64,000 nt of DNA from Paratractidigestivibacter sp003150175 (GTDB lineage: Bacteria; Actinomycetota; Coriobacteriia; Coriobacteriales; Atopobiaceae), in assembly GCF_964283195.1 (NCBI RefSeq), contig NZ_CAXYLH010000011.1, one strand, 5' to 3'. A program made the translations under genes and the position numbers. The notes under the pieces are model-generated. The model saw nothing but the letters and a program-made list of their open reading frames with translations. It made no database searches and was not told the DNA's origin. Positions 8,792 to 17,323 of the stretch are shown piece by piece. Positions within the stretch are counted from its first letter, which is position 1. Every line of letters starts with the position of its first letter.

Positions 8792-9607
8792 TCAGCGCGC
8801 GAACGGCCAGTCACCTGCGGCGAGGGCCTCGATGGCGGCGGGCACGGCATCGTCCTCGACGGCGCCGATGTGCCAGCGCGCCGCGTCGCGCGCCTCGGGC
8901 AGCGCCCCCGCGACGGCAACGGAATGATCGACCGTGGAGAACATCTCGAGGTCGTTGCCGGCGTCGCCGAAGACGACCGCCTCATCGCGCCCGATCCCAA
9001 GACGCTCGAGGAGCCACGCGAGCGCGGCGCCCTTGTTCCATCCGGCGGGCATGACGTTGGAGAACTGTGCCTGCGGGACGTCGAAGTCCAGGCCGTCGAC
9101 CTCGCGGTTGAGCAACGCGGCGACCTCGCGCGTGCGCTCGAGGTCGCCGCGGATAAAGACGTTCGCCTTCGTGATACCGGTAGACGGGACGTCGTCGCAC
9201 TCGACGCAGGTCTCGCCATAGCGGGGGAAGCATACGAGCAGGTCGTCGCGAGAACCCTGCACGAGGCACGGAGTCTCGCCCTCGAAGAGGAGCAGGCCCG
9301 CGGAGTCCACGTCTGAGAGAATCTCCATCGCTTGCCGGATACAGGCGGAGTCAACTTCTTTTTGCAGGGCCTCCTCGCCCTCAAGGTAAACCTGGGAGCC
9401 GTTGGTGGCGATCGCCGTGGCGCAGCAGGAGGCGTCGCCGCCGAAGAACTCGGGGATCCACGGGTAGAAGCGGCCGCTCGCGGGGCCGACGAGGATACCG
9501 GCGTCCATGGCGGCGTGGAACGCGTCGACGCAGCGACGGGTCACGGTCTTCTCGCCGTACGGCAGGATGGTGCCGTCGATGTCGGTGAGGATGAGCTTGA
9601 TGGCCAT
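8792..9607 (-). CDS. HAD-superfamily (Cof-type) sugar-phosphate phosphatase
   Basis: A 271-residue Cof/type IIB HAD hydrolase. Motif I is LTDIDGTIL (nucleophile Asp near residue 8), motif II is the Ser in VGPASGR, and motif IV is FGDAGNDLEMF near residue 205; a cap of the C2 type lies between. Such enzymes dephosphorylate sugar phosphates or flavin/PLP precursors, so the substrate cannot be named. Start ATG 9607 follows AAGGGAGAAG. The upstream ptsN-like gene ends with a strong terminator, so this gene is probably expressed on its own. The 42-bp gap to the convergent GntR gene has no strong hairpin. Confidence 0.88.
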   Translation of the reverse strand: MAIKLILTDIDGTILPYGEKTVTRRCVDAFHAAMDAGILVGPASGRFYPWIPEFFGGDASCCATAIATNGSQVYLEGEEALQKEVDSACIRQAMEILSDVDSAGLLLFEGETPCLVQGSRDDLLVCFPRYGETCVECDDVPSTGITKANVFIRGDLERTREVAALLNREVDGLDFDVPQAQFSNVMPAGWNKGAALAWLLERLGIGRDEAVVFGDAGNDLEMFSTVDHSVAVAGALPEARDAARWHIGAVEDDAVPAAIEALAAGDWPFAR

Positions 9608-9644
9608 AGGCTTCTCCCTTGGGGCTAATGCGGCGATGTCCCAG

Positions 9645-9681
9645 TAAAAAACGCCGGCCGCCACGACGGCGACCGGCGTTG
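9645..9681 (-). terminator. Rho-independent terminator after PTS EIIA gene
   Basis: AACGCCGGtcGCC pairs with GGCggCCGGCGTT on the minus strand and is followed by TTTTTAC. It separates the EIIA gene from the HAD phosphatase. Confidence 0.85.
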
Positions 9682-9703
9682 TCGAATCAATCGACCGGAA
9701 ACC

Positions 9704-10162
9704 CTACTCCTCGGTGATGCCCTCGTTGACCAGGTTAGCTAGCTTGGCAGGATCGTTCTCGGCAAGAAGCTCCTCGCGCTTGTGGGCGTCCATGAGCATG
9801 ACGGCGATCTTGGACAGCAGACGAAGGTGCGTGGTGCCGGCCTCGGCGGCGGGGATCAGCAGCGCGATGGCGCACTTGATCGGGGCATCGTCCATGGAAG
9901 GCCACTCGACGTCGGCGGCAAACTTGGCCACGAGGATGGTGGCCTCCTTGGCCGCGGCGGTCTTGGCGTGAGGGATGGCGAAGCCGCCGGTCATGCCCGT
10001 GGTGCCCTCGGCCTCACGGGCCTTGAACGCCTCGAAGATGGCGTTGGCATCGTCGGCAAAGCCCAGCTCGACGGTCTTCTCGGCGAAGAACGCGAGAACC
10101 TCGTCGATGGTAGCGGCCTTGCAGTCAACAAAGACATGAGATTCGGTGACGATATCGCTCAT
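9704..10162 (-). CDS. PTS fructose/mannitol-type EIIA (PtsN-like) protein
   Basis: A 152-residue single-domain EIIA protein of the PTS. The phosphorylated histidine is His65 in GGFAIPHAK, the standard EIIA-fru/PtsN active site. No EIIB/EIIC gene is adjacent, so it may phosphorylate a permease encoded elsewhere or act as a regulatory EIIA. The start at 10162 follows a CAGGAGCATCC ribosome-binding site and the gene ends in a strong terminator, making it a monocistronic unit. Its neighbours (HAD phosphatase, ROK glucokinase) also act in sugar metabolism. Confidence 0.88.
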   Translation of the reverse strand: MSDIVTESHVFVDCKAATIDEVLAFFAEKTVELGFADDANAIFEAFKAREAEGTTGMTGGFAIPHAKTAAAKEATILVAKFAADVEWPSMDDAPIKCAIALLIPAAEAGTTHLRLLSKIAVMLMDAHKREELLAENDPAKLANLVNEGITEE

Positions 10163-10319
10163 AAGGATGCTCCTGTCCTCGGCTCAAACGACACGCGACG
10201 CACTTGACGCCGCTTCAACTCATTCAGTATAGCACGCAAGGCGCGGAATTTCGACGAACGGTAGTTTTTCGACGGTAAACGCCTTCTCTTATTGAAAGAA
10301 GGGCGATCTCGGACTCAGC

Positions 10320-11276
10320 CTACTCTCCCAGCCGCTCTTCCCTCAGGTGGAGCGCCTCGTAGGCACAGCCGTACATGGCGGCCTGGTTGCCGAGCCCGGC
10401 AGCTTCGATGCGGACGTCCTTGCAGGTAGAAAGGGCGTGCGCGGCGAAACGACGGCGAAGCTCAGGGGCGAACGTGGCGAATGCGCCCGCAACGCCGCCG
10501 CCGATGAGATACATCGCGGGGTCGACGATGCAGCTGACCTGCGCCATCGCCTGCGCGAGGTACTCGCACATCTGGTCGACGGCGATCTTCGCGCACTCGT
10601 CGCCGGCCGCAAGCGCACGGAAGACGGTCAGGGTGTCGGTCGCGTGCTCGACGGGCGCGGGCTTGACGCCGCGGCGCTCGCATTCCTCGAGGTAGAGGCG
10701 GACAACGCCCGTGGCGCTCGCGTACTGCTCGAGGCAGCCCTTGCGCCCGCATCCGCAGCAGCGGGTCTCGGCGGGGTTGACCGTCACATGGCCGATCTCG
10801 CCGCCCGCGCCGAACGCGCCCGCGACGAGCTTGCCGCCCACGACGACGCCCGCGCCCACGCCCGTGCCGAGCGCGATGAGCACGTAGCTCGAGACGCCGC
10901 GCGCGACGCCTGCCCACATCTCGCCCAGGGCAGCGGCGTTAGCGTCGTTGACGAAGGCGACGGTCGCGTTGGGGAAGGCGGCGTTGATGGAGGCGACGAG
11001 ACCCTCCGGGTCGAGCTTGATGTTGGGGAGGAAGCCCACGGTTCCGTCGTCCGCGACGGGGCCGGGGATATCGAGGCCCAGCGCGATGACGTCGTCGGGG
11101 GCGGAGTCGTGCGCCGCGAGGATCTTCGCGAGGCCGTCGGTGACGACCGCGTAGGCCGCATCGTCGGTGAGCGCGGGCGTGGGGATCTTGCGCTCCTCGA
11201 GGAGCTCTCCCTCAGGGGTAAAGAGGCCTGCCTTGATGCTCGTGCCGCCGATGTCGATGCCGAGAACTGCCTGCAT
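10320..11276 (-). CDS. glk: ROK family glucokinase
   Basis: A 318-residue ROK-family sugar kinase that would phosphorylate glucose at C6 with ATP in the cytosol. The ATP-binding loop is GIDIGGTSIKAG at the N-terminus; the catalytic Asp lies in FVNDANAAALGE; GLGTGVGAG-like sequence binds phosphate; and the ROK zinc cluster appears as CCGCGRKGCLEQYAS (about residue 165). Start ATG 11276 has GGAAGGACCTCCC upstream; much longer in-frame extensions are spurious. Specificity for glucose rather than fructose, N-acetylmannosamine or allose is inferred from overall likeness to actinobacterial glucokinases. Confidence 0.85.
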   Translation of the reverse strand: MQAVLGIDIGGTSIKAGLFTPEGELLEERKIPTPALTDDAAYAVVTDGLAKILAAHDSAPDDVIALGLDIPGPVADDGTVGFLPNIKLDPEGLVASINAAFPNATVAFVNDANAAALGEMWAGVARGVSSYVLIALGTGVGAGVVVGGKLVAGAFGAGGEIGHVTVNPAETRCCGCGRKGCLEQYASATGVVRLYLEECERRGVKPAPVEHATDTLTVFRALAAGDECAKIAVDQMCEYLAQAMAQVSCIVDPAMYLIGGGVAGAFATFAPELRRRFAAHALSTCKDVRIEAAGLGNQAAMYGCAYEALHLREERLGE

Positions 11277-11496
11277 GGGAGGTCCTTCCACGTTGTCGCG
11301 CGGGCGCTTGCGCCAGTGCCGCCAAAAGTTGCTCAGACAACTATAAAGCCGATGGGCGGAGACAGGGAACGGCAGGGCGCGACCGGTGCCCCAAGCGACG
11401 CGTTCGGCGCGGCAGGCGGGGCGCGGCGGGGTACACTTGGAGCGTGCATGCACGCGCCGCCGGGCCGGCGGCGCTCGTCTTCTTTTTGGAGGAGCC

Positions 11497-13044
11497 ATGG
11501 CAGAGAATCCCGCGACCGCCGACCTCAACGCCGCCGTCGCAAACCCCCGCGCGGACATCGCCGCGCTCGATACGCTCGAGAACAAGCTCTTCGCGCTCCG
11601 CTACGCGATCGACGAGATCGGGTCCCTCGGCCCCGTCATCGACCCGCCGCGCGCCACCGAGGAGCGCGGCCAGGCGACCTCGGTCCTCGAGGAGGAGCGC
11701 GTCCGCGCGCTCTGCGCGCCCGAGGTCGGCCCCCTGCTCGAGCGCCTCGGCGCGCAGCCCGAGCTGCTGGGCAAGACCCGCATGGCACAGGTCAAGGTCC
11801 TCAAGCGCGACCGCGCCTCGCTCGTCGACGTCCCCGCCGAGGAGCAGGCCGAGTTCAGCCGCCTCACGGTTGAGGCCAACGATGTCTGGCGCCGCGCGAA
11901 GGCGACCGACGACTGGGCGAGCTTCGAGCCCTACCTCGACCGCATCGTCGCGGCCCTGCGGCACATGGCCTCCGAGAAGAATCCCGGCGCCGATCCCTAC
12001 GACGTCTGGCTCGACGAGTACGAGCACGGCACGAACCGCGCGTTCTACGACCCGTTCTTCGCGCAGGTCAAGGACTGCGTCGTCCCGCTGCTCGCCGACT
12101 GCATGGCCAGCCGCCACAAGCCGAGCCACACGTGCGTCGAGGGTAACTTCGACGAGGCGCGCCAGTGGGCGCTCGCCGACGACCTGATGGCGCTCGAGGG
12201 CGTGGACACCAACGCGCTGTGGGTCGGGCGCACGGAGCACCCCTTCACGGGCGGCCCCTCCGAGGGATTCGTGATCATCGCGAGCCATGTGTACCCCGAC
12301 AACGTCCTCTCCAATGTCTTCAGCATGCTCCACGAGGGCGGCCACACGCTGTACGAGCAGAACGTCGACCCCGCATACCGCTTCACGTCGCTCAAGGGCG
12401 GGACGTCGATGGGCATGCACGAGGCGCAGTCGCGCTTCTTCGAGAACATCATCGGGCGTAGCGAGGCCTTCGCCACGCCGCTGCTCAAGACGCTGCGCGG
12501 GCGCTTCCCCGGTCAGTTCGGGCGCGTGACGCCGCACCAGCTCTTCCTCGCGGAGAACTGCGCCGAGCCGTGCCTCATCCGCTGCGACGCCGACGAGCTC
12601 ACCTACCCGCTGCACATCCTCGTGCGCTACGAGATCGAGCAGATGCTCTTCTCCGGCGAGGCCAAAGCGGCCGATGTCCCGGGCCTTTGGGCACAGAAAT
12701 ACAAGGATTACCTGGGCATCGAGGTTCCCGACGACGCCCACGGGGCGCTGCAGGACACGCACTGGTCCGATGGCAGCCTGGGCTACTTCCCCACCTACGC
12801 GCTCGGCAGCGCCATCGGTGCCCAGCTCAAGGATGCCATGGTCGCGGGTGGCATGGACTTCGACGGGGTGTGCGCATCTGGCGACCTCGCGCCCATCCGC
12901 GAGTGGCTGCGCGTGAACATCTGGCGCTGGGGCCGCGCGAAGGACACCGACGAGCTCATGCGTGCGGCGTGCGGCGCCCCCTTCGACGCGAAGCACTACA
13001 CCGACTACCTCACGCAGAAGTTCAGCGCGATCTACGAGCTCTAG
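11497..13044 (+). CDS. M32 family metallocarboxypeptidase (Taq-type)
   Basis: A 515-residue zinc carboxypeptidase of family M32, which trims C-terminal residues from peptides in the cytosol. The zinc motif is HEGGH at residues 279-283 (MLHEGGHTLYEQ), with downstream ligands in SRFFENIIGRS and the family signature HxxxEAQSRFFEN (seen as HEAQSRFFEN). The length equals the usual about 500 residues. Start ATG 11497 follows TTGGAGGAGCC; the in-frame ORF extends upstream but has no better start. It stands alone, facing a repeat-rich non-coding block downstream. Confidence 0.93.
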   Translation: MAENPATADLNAAVANPRADIAALDTLENKLFALRYAIDEIGSLGPVIDPPRATEERGQATSVLEEERVRALCAPEVGPLLERLGAQPELLGKTRMAQVKVLKRDRASLVDVPAEEQAEFSRLTVEANDVWRRAKATDDWASFEPYLDRIVAALRHMASEKNPGADPYDVWLDEYEHGTNRAFYDPFFAQVKDCVVPLLADCMASRHKPSHTCVEGNFDEARQWALADDLMALEGVDTNALWVGRTEHPFTGGPSEGFVIIASHVYPDNVLSNVFSMLHEGGHTLYEQNVDPAYRFTSLKGGTSMGMHEAQSRFFENIIGRSEAFATPLLKTLRGRFPGQFGRVTPHQLFLAENCAEPCLIRCDADELTYPLHILVRYEIEQMLFSGEAKAADVPGLWAQKYKDYLGIEVPDDAHGALQDTHWSDGSLGYFPTYALGSAIGAQLKDAMVAGGMDFDGVCASGDLAPIREWLRVNIWRWGRAKDTDELMRAACGAPFDAKHYTDYLTQKFSAIYEL

Positions 13045-13049
13045 CCGCG

Positions 13050-13162
13050 GCTACGTTCCCGAGTGCGTGGCTACGCTCCCGAGCCGTGGCCGTGCACTCG
13101 AACCGTGGCTTCGCCCCGAGCCGCAGCTTCACCCTCTCGAACCGTTGCCGCGCCCCTCGGCA
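13050..13162. repeat. Degenerate tandem repeats, 18-21 bp units
   Basis: Directly after the carboxypeptidase stop, about six imperfect units follow one another, each resembling CGTGGCTACGCTCCCGAGC. The units drift progressively, suggesting an old slippage expansion. No reading frame seems to use them. Confidence 0.6.
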
Positions 13163-13203
13163 TGACGCACTTTTGGCTTCGGGCCACGTTCAAGCGCCTC
13201 CGT

Positions 13204-13354
13204 CGCGCAAAACTCGCTTAGGGCCACGCATTTTTGCCCCGAGCCTAAAGAAACGCCCAGTTGGCGGATTCGCCAACTGGGCGTTTTCCTGGGCTCAGGC
13301 ATCGGGCGCCGGCAAGGCGCCCTAAAATACGTGGCCCTAAGCGAGTTTTGCGCG
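13204..13354. repeat. 25-bp perfect inverted repeat around a central hairpin
   Basis: Arms at 13204-13228 and 13330-13354 are exact reverse complements beginning CGCGCAAAACTCGCTTAGGG. They enclose 101 bp with a terminator hairpin at the centre. A third, degenerate copy of the right arm (CGTAGCCCTAATCGAATTTTG...) follows at 13370-13394. This resembles a small MITE or a compound regulatory hairpin. No gene occupies 13045-13440. Confidence 0.8.
13254..13287. terminator. Strong bidirectional terminator hairpin
   Basis: CGCCCAGTTGGCG pairs perfectly with CGCCAACTGGGCG around GATT, flanked by AAA on the left and TTTT on the right. It sits between the convergent carboxypeptidase gene and the minus-strand membrane-protein gene. 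Confidence 0.85.
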
Positions 13355-13440
13355 ATAATCCCACCTCAGCGTAGCCCTAATCGAATTTTGCGCAATGCCG
13401 ACGGCGCGAGCGACACTGGCGGGACGCAATGCCGGCGCGA

Positions 13441-14160
13441 TTACTTGCAGATCTGGTTCCTTTGGTCGATGAGCATGTTGAGCATGCGCACGCAGTCGCT
13501 CATCGTGAGCTCGTCACCGCCCTCCTTGAGCAGGGTGTCGAGCTCAAAGAGGAATCCGCCGATCTGCTGCTCGATCTCGAGCGTGCCTTCGAAGGACTCC
13601 TCCGGACCGCGCTTGAGCAGGGTCTCGATACGCTGGGCATCCTTCGCGAACTCGGTCCCCTGCGCATGCGCGGCCAGGGCATGGGCCTGGTTGCGCAGCT
13701 TCGGCACCGCGTCGACTCCGCGCGACTTTCCGCGGGCGGCGGCGCGCGCCTCCGGGGAGTCCTCGGAGACCTCATTGGCCTGATAAGCGACGTACGAGAG
13801 ATACACGACGTAGAGGCCCGCCTGGACAAAGAACGAGAACATGGCGGAGTCGGTGACGAAGTGGATGAAGATCGCCGACGCAAGGAGCTCAGTGACGAAG
13901 TAGGTGGTCGTGATGCGCGTGCCCAGGCTGCCGAGGAATCGCGAGGTCGTGGGCGCGTCCGCGTCGAGCCGGGGGAAGAACCTCGGCATGACAATGAGGA
14001 CCACGAAGGCGAAGGCGACGAACGCGTACGAGATGTTCGCCGAGGTGCCGAGCCCGCTGATGTTAAAGAAGACAAAGAGGGCGAGAATCGCCACGATGAA
14101 GTACATGCCGGTCTGTACGGCCCTCGATGTCTGGGCCGAGGGCTTGGCGTTCTTCGACAC
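13441..14160 (-). CDS. Unknown membrane protein with soluble C-terminal half
   Basis: A 239-residue protein I cannot assign to a family. Residues about 17-110 contain three or four hydrophobic helices (YFIVAILALFVFFNISGLG; ISYAFVAFAFVVLIVMPRF; a pair around residues 80-110), and the remainder is polar and helical with many charged residues. The start is GTG 14160 (SKNAKPSAQTSR), chosen because AGGAAAGGACC lies just upstream; the preceding small gene ends 14 bp before, so they form an operon. The last residues (MLNMLIDQRNQICK) are conserved-looking. Function unknown. Confidence 0.75.
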   Translation of the reverse strand: MSKNAKPSAQTSRAVQTGMYFIVAILALFVFFNISGLGTSANISYAFVAFAFVVLIVMPRFFPRLDADAPTTSRFLGSLGTRITTTYFVTELLASAIFIHFVTDSAMFSFFVQAGLYVVYLSYVAYQANEVSEDSPEARAAARGKSRGVDAVPKLRNQAHALAAHAQGTEFAKDAQRIETLLKRGPEESFEGTLEIEQQIGGFLFELDTLLKEGGDELTMSDCVRMLNMLIDQRNQICK

Positions 14161-14173
14161 GTAAGGTCCTTTC

Positions 14174-14425
14174 CTAGCGAGTGTTGGGGAGATCGTTCGG
14201 GCTGACGAAGCGCTCGCAGATGTTCGATTTGCGCAGGTATTCCTTGCCGAACGGATCGATGGTGGGAACGAGCCTGGAGGGGTCGTCGGCGAAGTGGTTC
14301 GCCGGGGACTCGCGCACATGCGGGTCAGTGAGCGTGTACCCGCGGCTGCAGGAGCCTTGGTAGGTGCCGTTCTTCTCGCTCTTTGTGAACTCGCTGAACA
14401 CGCAATCGGTGCAGTGGAAGCCCAT
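14174..14425 (-). CDS. Small Cys-containing conserved protein
   Basis: An 83-residue protein starting MGFHCTDCVF. Cysteines at residues 5, 8, 26 and 70 (CTDC, SCSRGY, SNICERF) could bind a metal ion, as in small zinc-ribbon or iron-sulfur proteins, but the spacing fits no family I can name. GAAGGAATC precedes the ATG. It is immediately upstream of, and probably co-translated with, the unknown membrane protein. Function unknown. Confidence 0.7.
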   Translation of the reverse strand: MGFHCTDCVFSEFTKSEKNGTYQGSCSRGYTLTDPHVRESPANHFADDPSRLVPTIDPFGKEYLRKSNICERFVSPNDLPNTR

Positions 14426-14640
14426 GATTCCTTCTTTCGCTTTGGCGCGCGGCGCGCGGCCACCGGGGCATAGTATCCCCCAAACCGCGCCGCTGCCCAA
14501 ACCAGAGGTGCCGTTGGGCGGGAGAGACGGCGACGAGCGAGCATCGAAGGGGAAACTAACCGAGGACGAGTCCCGGCGATTCGAGCCTCCGAGGGTCGGC
14601 GCCGAGGGCAAACCTTGGTTGGCCATGACCTGGAGGCGAC

Positions 14641-15648
14641 ATGCCTGAGGACCCTGTGAGTGCAGCGATCGAAGACATCGAGTTCCCGTCCGCCGACGGC
14701 AGCTCCACGATACATGCCCGGATCTGGCGACCGGCAGCGGTCGGCGCAGGCGCGCGCCTGAAGGCCATTGTGCAGGTCGTCCATGGGATGAGCGAGCATA
14801 TCCACCGCTACGACGAGTTCGCGCGGTACCTGTGCGGGCAAGGCTACGTCGTCTGCGGGGACGACCATATCGGCCACGGTGCCTCGACCGAGCCGGGCAG
14901 GCGCGGTTGTTTGCCCGCCCATGGAGGGGCGGAGGCGCTCATCGCCGACGAGCACACGTTGCGAGGCATCGTCTCCGCGAAGTTCGACCCCGAGACCCCC
15001 TACGTGCTCTTCGGCCACTCGCTGGGCAGCTTCATCGTCCGCTGCTACCTGAGTCGGCACGGGGAAGGCCTCGCGGGCGCGGTCATCTGCGGCACGGGGA
15101 CCGTGCCTGTGGCGGTCTCCCGCGCGGGGCACGCCCTGGCGCTCGCCATCGCGGCGGCGCGGGGCGAGGATTACCGCTCGAAGCTCCTCGACTCCATGGG
15201 CGCAGGCGGCTACGCGAAGGCGGTCCCCGGTCCGACCGGCTTCGAGTGGCTCTCGTACAACGAGGACAACGTGCGCGCGTACGTCGCCGACGAGGAATGC
15301 GGCTTCATGTTCAGCGCGGGCGGCTACGCGGCGCTCACGGCGCTCACGGCCGAGGCCTGCTCGAGGGCATGCGCCGCGGCCGCGCCCCATGACCTGCCGC
15401 TCCTTTACATCTCGGGAGACGGCGACCCCGTGGGAGACATGGGCCTAGGCGTCCAGGCCGCCGCCGAGCTCGCTCGCGGCGCCGGGTCGCTCGACGTCAC
15501 CTGCAAGGTCTACGAGCACATGCGCCACGAGATCCTGCAGGAGGGTGGGCGCGCGGAGGTCTTCGCAGACGTCGCCTCCTGGATCGGCGAGAAGGCCGGA
15601 GCGGGCGGCCGTAGCGCTGAGCCCGCGGGCGCCGACGCCTGGCGCTGA
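14641..15648 (+). CDS. Alpha/beta hydrolase, monoacylglycerol lipase-like
   Basis: A 335-residue serine hydrolase of the lysophospholipase/monoacylglycerol lipase group (Hydrolase_4 type). The oxyanion motif is VVHGMSEHIHRYDEFARYL (from about residue 46), GDDHIGHGAS follows, the nucleophile is Ser127 in FGHSLGS, the acid Asp is in ISGDGDPVG, and the catalytic His is in YEHMRHEI. No signal peptide, so it acts inside the cell. A TGGAGGCGAC ribosome-binding site precedes ATG 14641. Glycerol kinase follows 105 bp downstream on the same strand, which fits release and phosphorylation of glycerol from acylglycerols. The last 25 residues are Ala/Gly-rich and probably disordered. Confidence 0.88.
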   Translation: MPEDPVSAAIEDIEFPSADGSSTIHARIWRPAAVGAGARLKAIVQVVHGMSEHIHRYDEFARYLCGQGYVVCGDDHIGHGASTEPGRRGCLPAHGGAEALIADEHTLRGIVSAKFDPETPYVLFGHSLGSFIVRCYLSRHGEGLAGAVICGTGTVPVAVSRAGHALALAIAAARGEDYRSKLLDSMGAGGYAKAVPGPTGFEWLSYNEDNVRAYVADEECGFMFSAGGYAALTALTAEACSRACAAAAPHDLPLLYISGDGDPVGDMGLGVQAAAELARGAGSLDVTCKVYEHMRHEILQEGGRAEVFADVASWIGEKAGAGGRSAEPAGADAWR

Positions 15649-15753
15649 GGGTCGTCGACAATCGCCGGGGCAGGACCGAAGTCGCGGGAACGGCGACGTC
15701 CGGGCCCCGCCGAAGTCGCAGGGCACCAACCAGCTGAGCGAAGGGAAGCGAAC

Positions 15754-17256
15754 ATGGGCACACAGAAGTACGTCATCGCGCTCGACCAGGGGACCACGAG
15801 CTCGCGGGCGGTCCTCATCGACCGCGCGGGGCGGATGGTCGACTGTGTGCAGCGGCCGTTCCAGCAGATATTCCCCCAGCCGGGCTGGGTCGAGCACAAC
15901 CCGCAAGAGATCCTCTTCTCGCAGCTCGGTTGCCTCACGGAGCTCATCGCGAGGCACGGGCTCTCGGCGGAGGACATCGACTCCATCGGCATCGACAACC
16001 AGCGCGAGACGACCATCGTGTGGGACCCCGCGACCGGCCAGCCCGTGATGAACGCCATCGTCTGGCAATGCCGCCGCACCGCCGGCCTTGTGGACGAGCT
16101 CTGCGGAGACCCGCAGGTCAAGGCCATGGTCCAGGCAAAGACGGGACTTCTTCCGGACGCGTACTTCTCGGCGAGCAAGATACGCTGGATCCTCGACAAC
16201 GTCGACGGCGCCCGCGAGCGCGCAGACGCGGGCGAGCTGCTCTTCGGCACGGTGGACACTTGGCTCGTCTGGGTGCTCACCGGTGGGCTCGTGCACGCGA
16301 CCGACCCGACGAACGCGAGCCGCACGATGCTCTTCAACATCCACGAGGGCCGGTGGGACGACGAGCTGCTGCGGCTCTTCGGCATCCCGGCGTCCGTGAT
16401 GCCCGAGGTGCGCCCGAGCTCGGGCTTCTTTGGCGAGACGAGCTACCCCGGCCTCCCGGCGGGCATCCCCATCACCGGTGTGGCGGGAGACCAGCAGGCG
16501 GCGCTCTTCGGCCAATGCTGCTTCGCGCCCGGCCAAGCCAAGAACACCTACGGCACAGGCTGCTTCATGCTGCTGCACACAGGGCACGAGGCGCGCGCGA
16601 GCTCCCACAACCTCGTGACGACCGTCGCCGCGAGCGCGCCCGAGGCCGCGGCCGGCGGGCTGGAGTACGCGCTCGAGGGCTCGGTCTTCGTCGCCGGCGC
16701 GCTCATCCAATGGCTCCGCGACGAGCTCGGCATCATCGGCTCGGTGGCCGAGACCGAGGCCCTCGCGACGAGCATCCCCGATGCGGGCGGCATCTACATC
16801 GTGCCCGCGTTCACGGGCCTGGGGGCGCCATGGTGGGAGCCCGATGCCCGCGGGGCGATCTTCGGCCTCACGCGCGGCGCGGGGCGGGCGCAGATCGCCC
16901 GTGCAGCGCTCGAGGCGCTCGCCTACCAGGTGAGCGACCTCGCCGCGGCGATGGCGGAGGATGCCGGAGGCGAGCTCGGGGTCCTCAACGTGGACGGCGG
17001 CGCCTCGGCGAACAACTTCCTCATGCAGTTCCAGGCGGACCTGCTCGGCTGCGAGCTGCGACGCCCCCAGAACCTCGAGACGACCTCGCTCGGCGCGGCC
17101 TACCTCGCCGGGCTCGCGACCGGGTTCTGGTCGGGCACCGACGAGCTGCGCGGCCTGCGCGACGGCGACGACGTGTTCCGCCGCGAGAAGGACTCCGCAT
17201 GGGCGGATGAGCACCTCGCCGGCTGGCACGACGCGATCAGGCGGACCATCGGCTAG
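15754..17256 (+). CDS. glpK: Glycerol kinase
   Basis: A 500-residue FGGY-family kinase that converts glycerol to sn-glycerol-3-phosphate. The N-terminal ATP-binding loop is ALDQGTTSSRAV (residues 8-19); WDPATGQPVMNAIVWQCRRT contains the glycerol-binding Arg; the FGGY signature region and the GLGAPWWEPDARGAIFG segment (about residue 350) are intact. Length matches E. coli GlpK (502). ATG 15754 follows GAAGGGAAGCG. The 3' end (from 17209) has been tandemly duplicated beyond the stop, see the repeat entry; the gene itself is intact. Confidence 0.97.
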   Translation: MGTQKYVIALDQGTTSSRAVLIDRAGRMVDCVQRPFQQIFPQPGWVEHNPQEILFSQLGCLTELIARHGLSAEDIDSIGIDNQRETTIVWDPATGQPVMNAIVWQCRRTAGLVDELCGDPQVKAMVQAKTGLLPDAYFSASKIRWILDNVDGARERADAGELLFGTVDTWLVWVLTGGLVHATDPTNASRTMLFNIHEGRWDDELLRLFGIPASVMPEVRPSSGFFGETSYPGLPAGIPITGVAGDQQAALFGQCCFAPGQAKNTYGTGCFMLLHTGHEARASSHNLVTTVAASAPEAAAGGLEYALEGSVFVAGALIQWLRDELGIIGSVAETEALATSIPDAGGIYIVPAFTGLGAPWWEPDARGAIFGLTRGAGRAQIARAALEALAYQVSDLAAAMAEDAGGELGVLNVDGGASANNFLMQFQADLLGCELRRPQNLETTSLGAAYLAGLATGFWSGTDELRGLRDGDDVFRREKDSAWADEHLAGWHDAIRRTIG

Positions 17257-17323
17257 CCGAGCACCTCGCCGGCTGGCACGACGCGGTCAGGCGGACCATC
17301 GGCTAGCCGAGCACCTCGCCGGC
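17209..17323. repeat. 50-bp tandem duplication of the glpK 3' end
   Basis: The last 50 bp of glpK including its stop (17209-17258) recur at 17259-17308 with one mismatch (A17236/G17286). A third partial copy, GAGCACCTCGCCGGC (17309-17323), is itself the 3' coding end of the convergent metH gene. So GAGCACCTCGCCGGC occurs three times at exactly 50-bp spacing, and the metH stop codon lies within copy 2. Confidence 0.95.
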
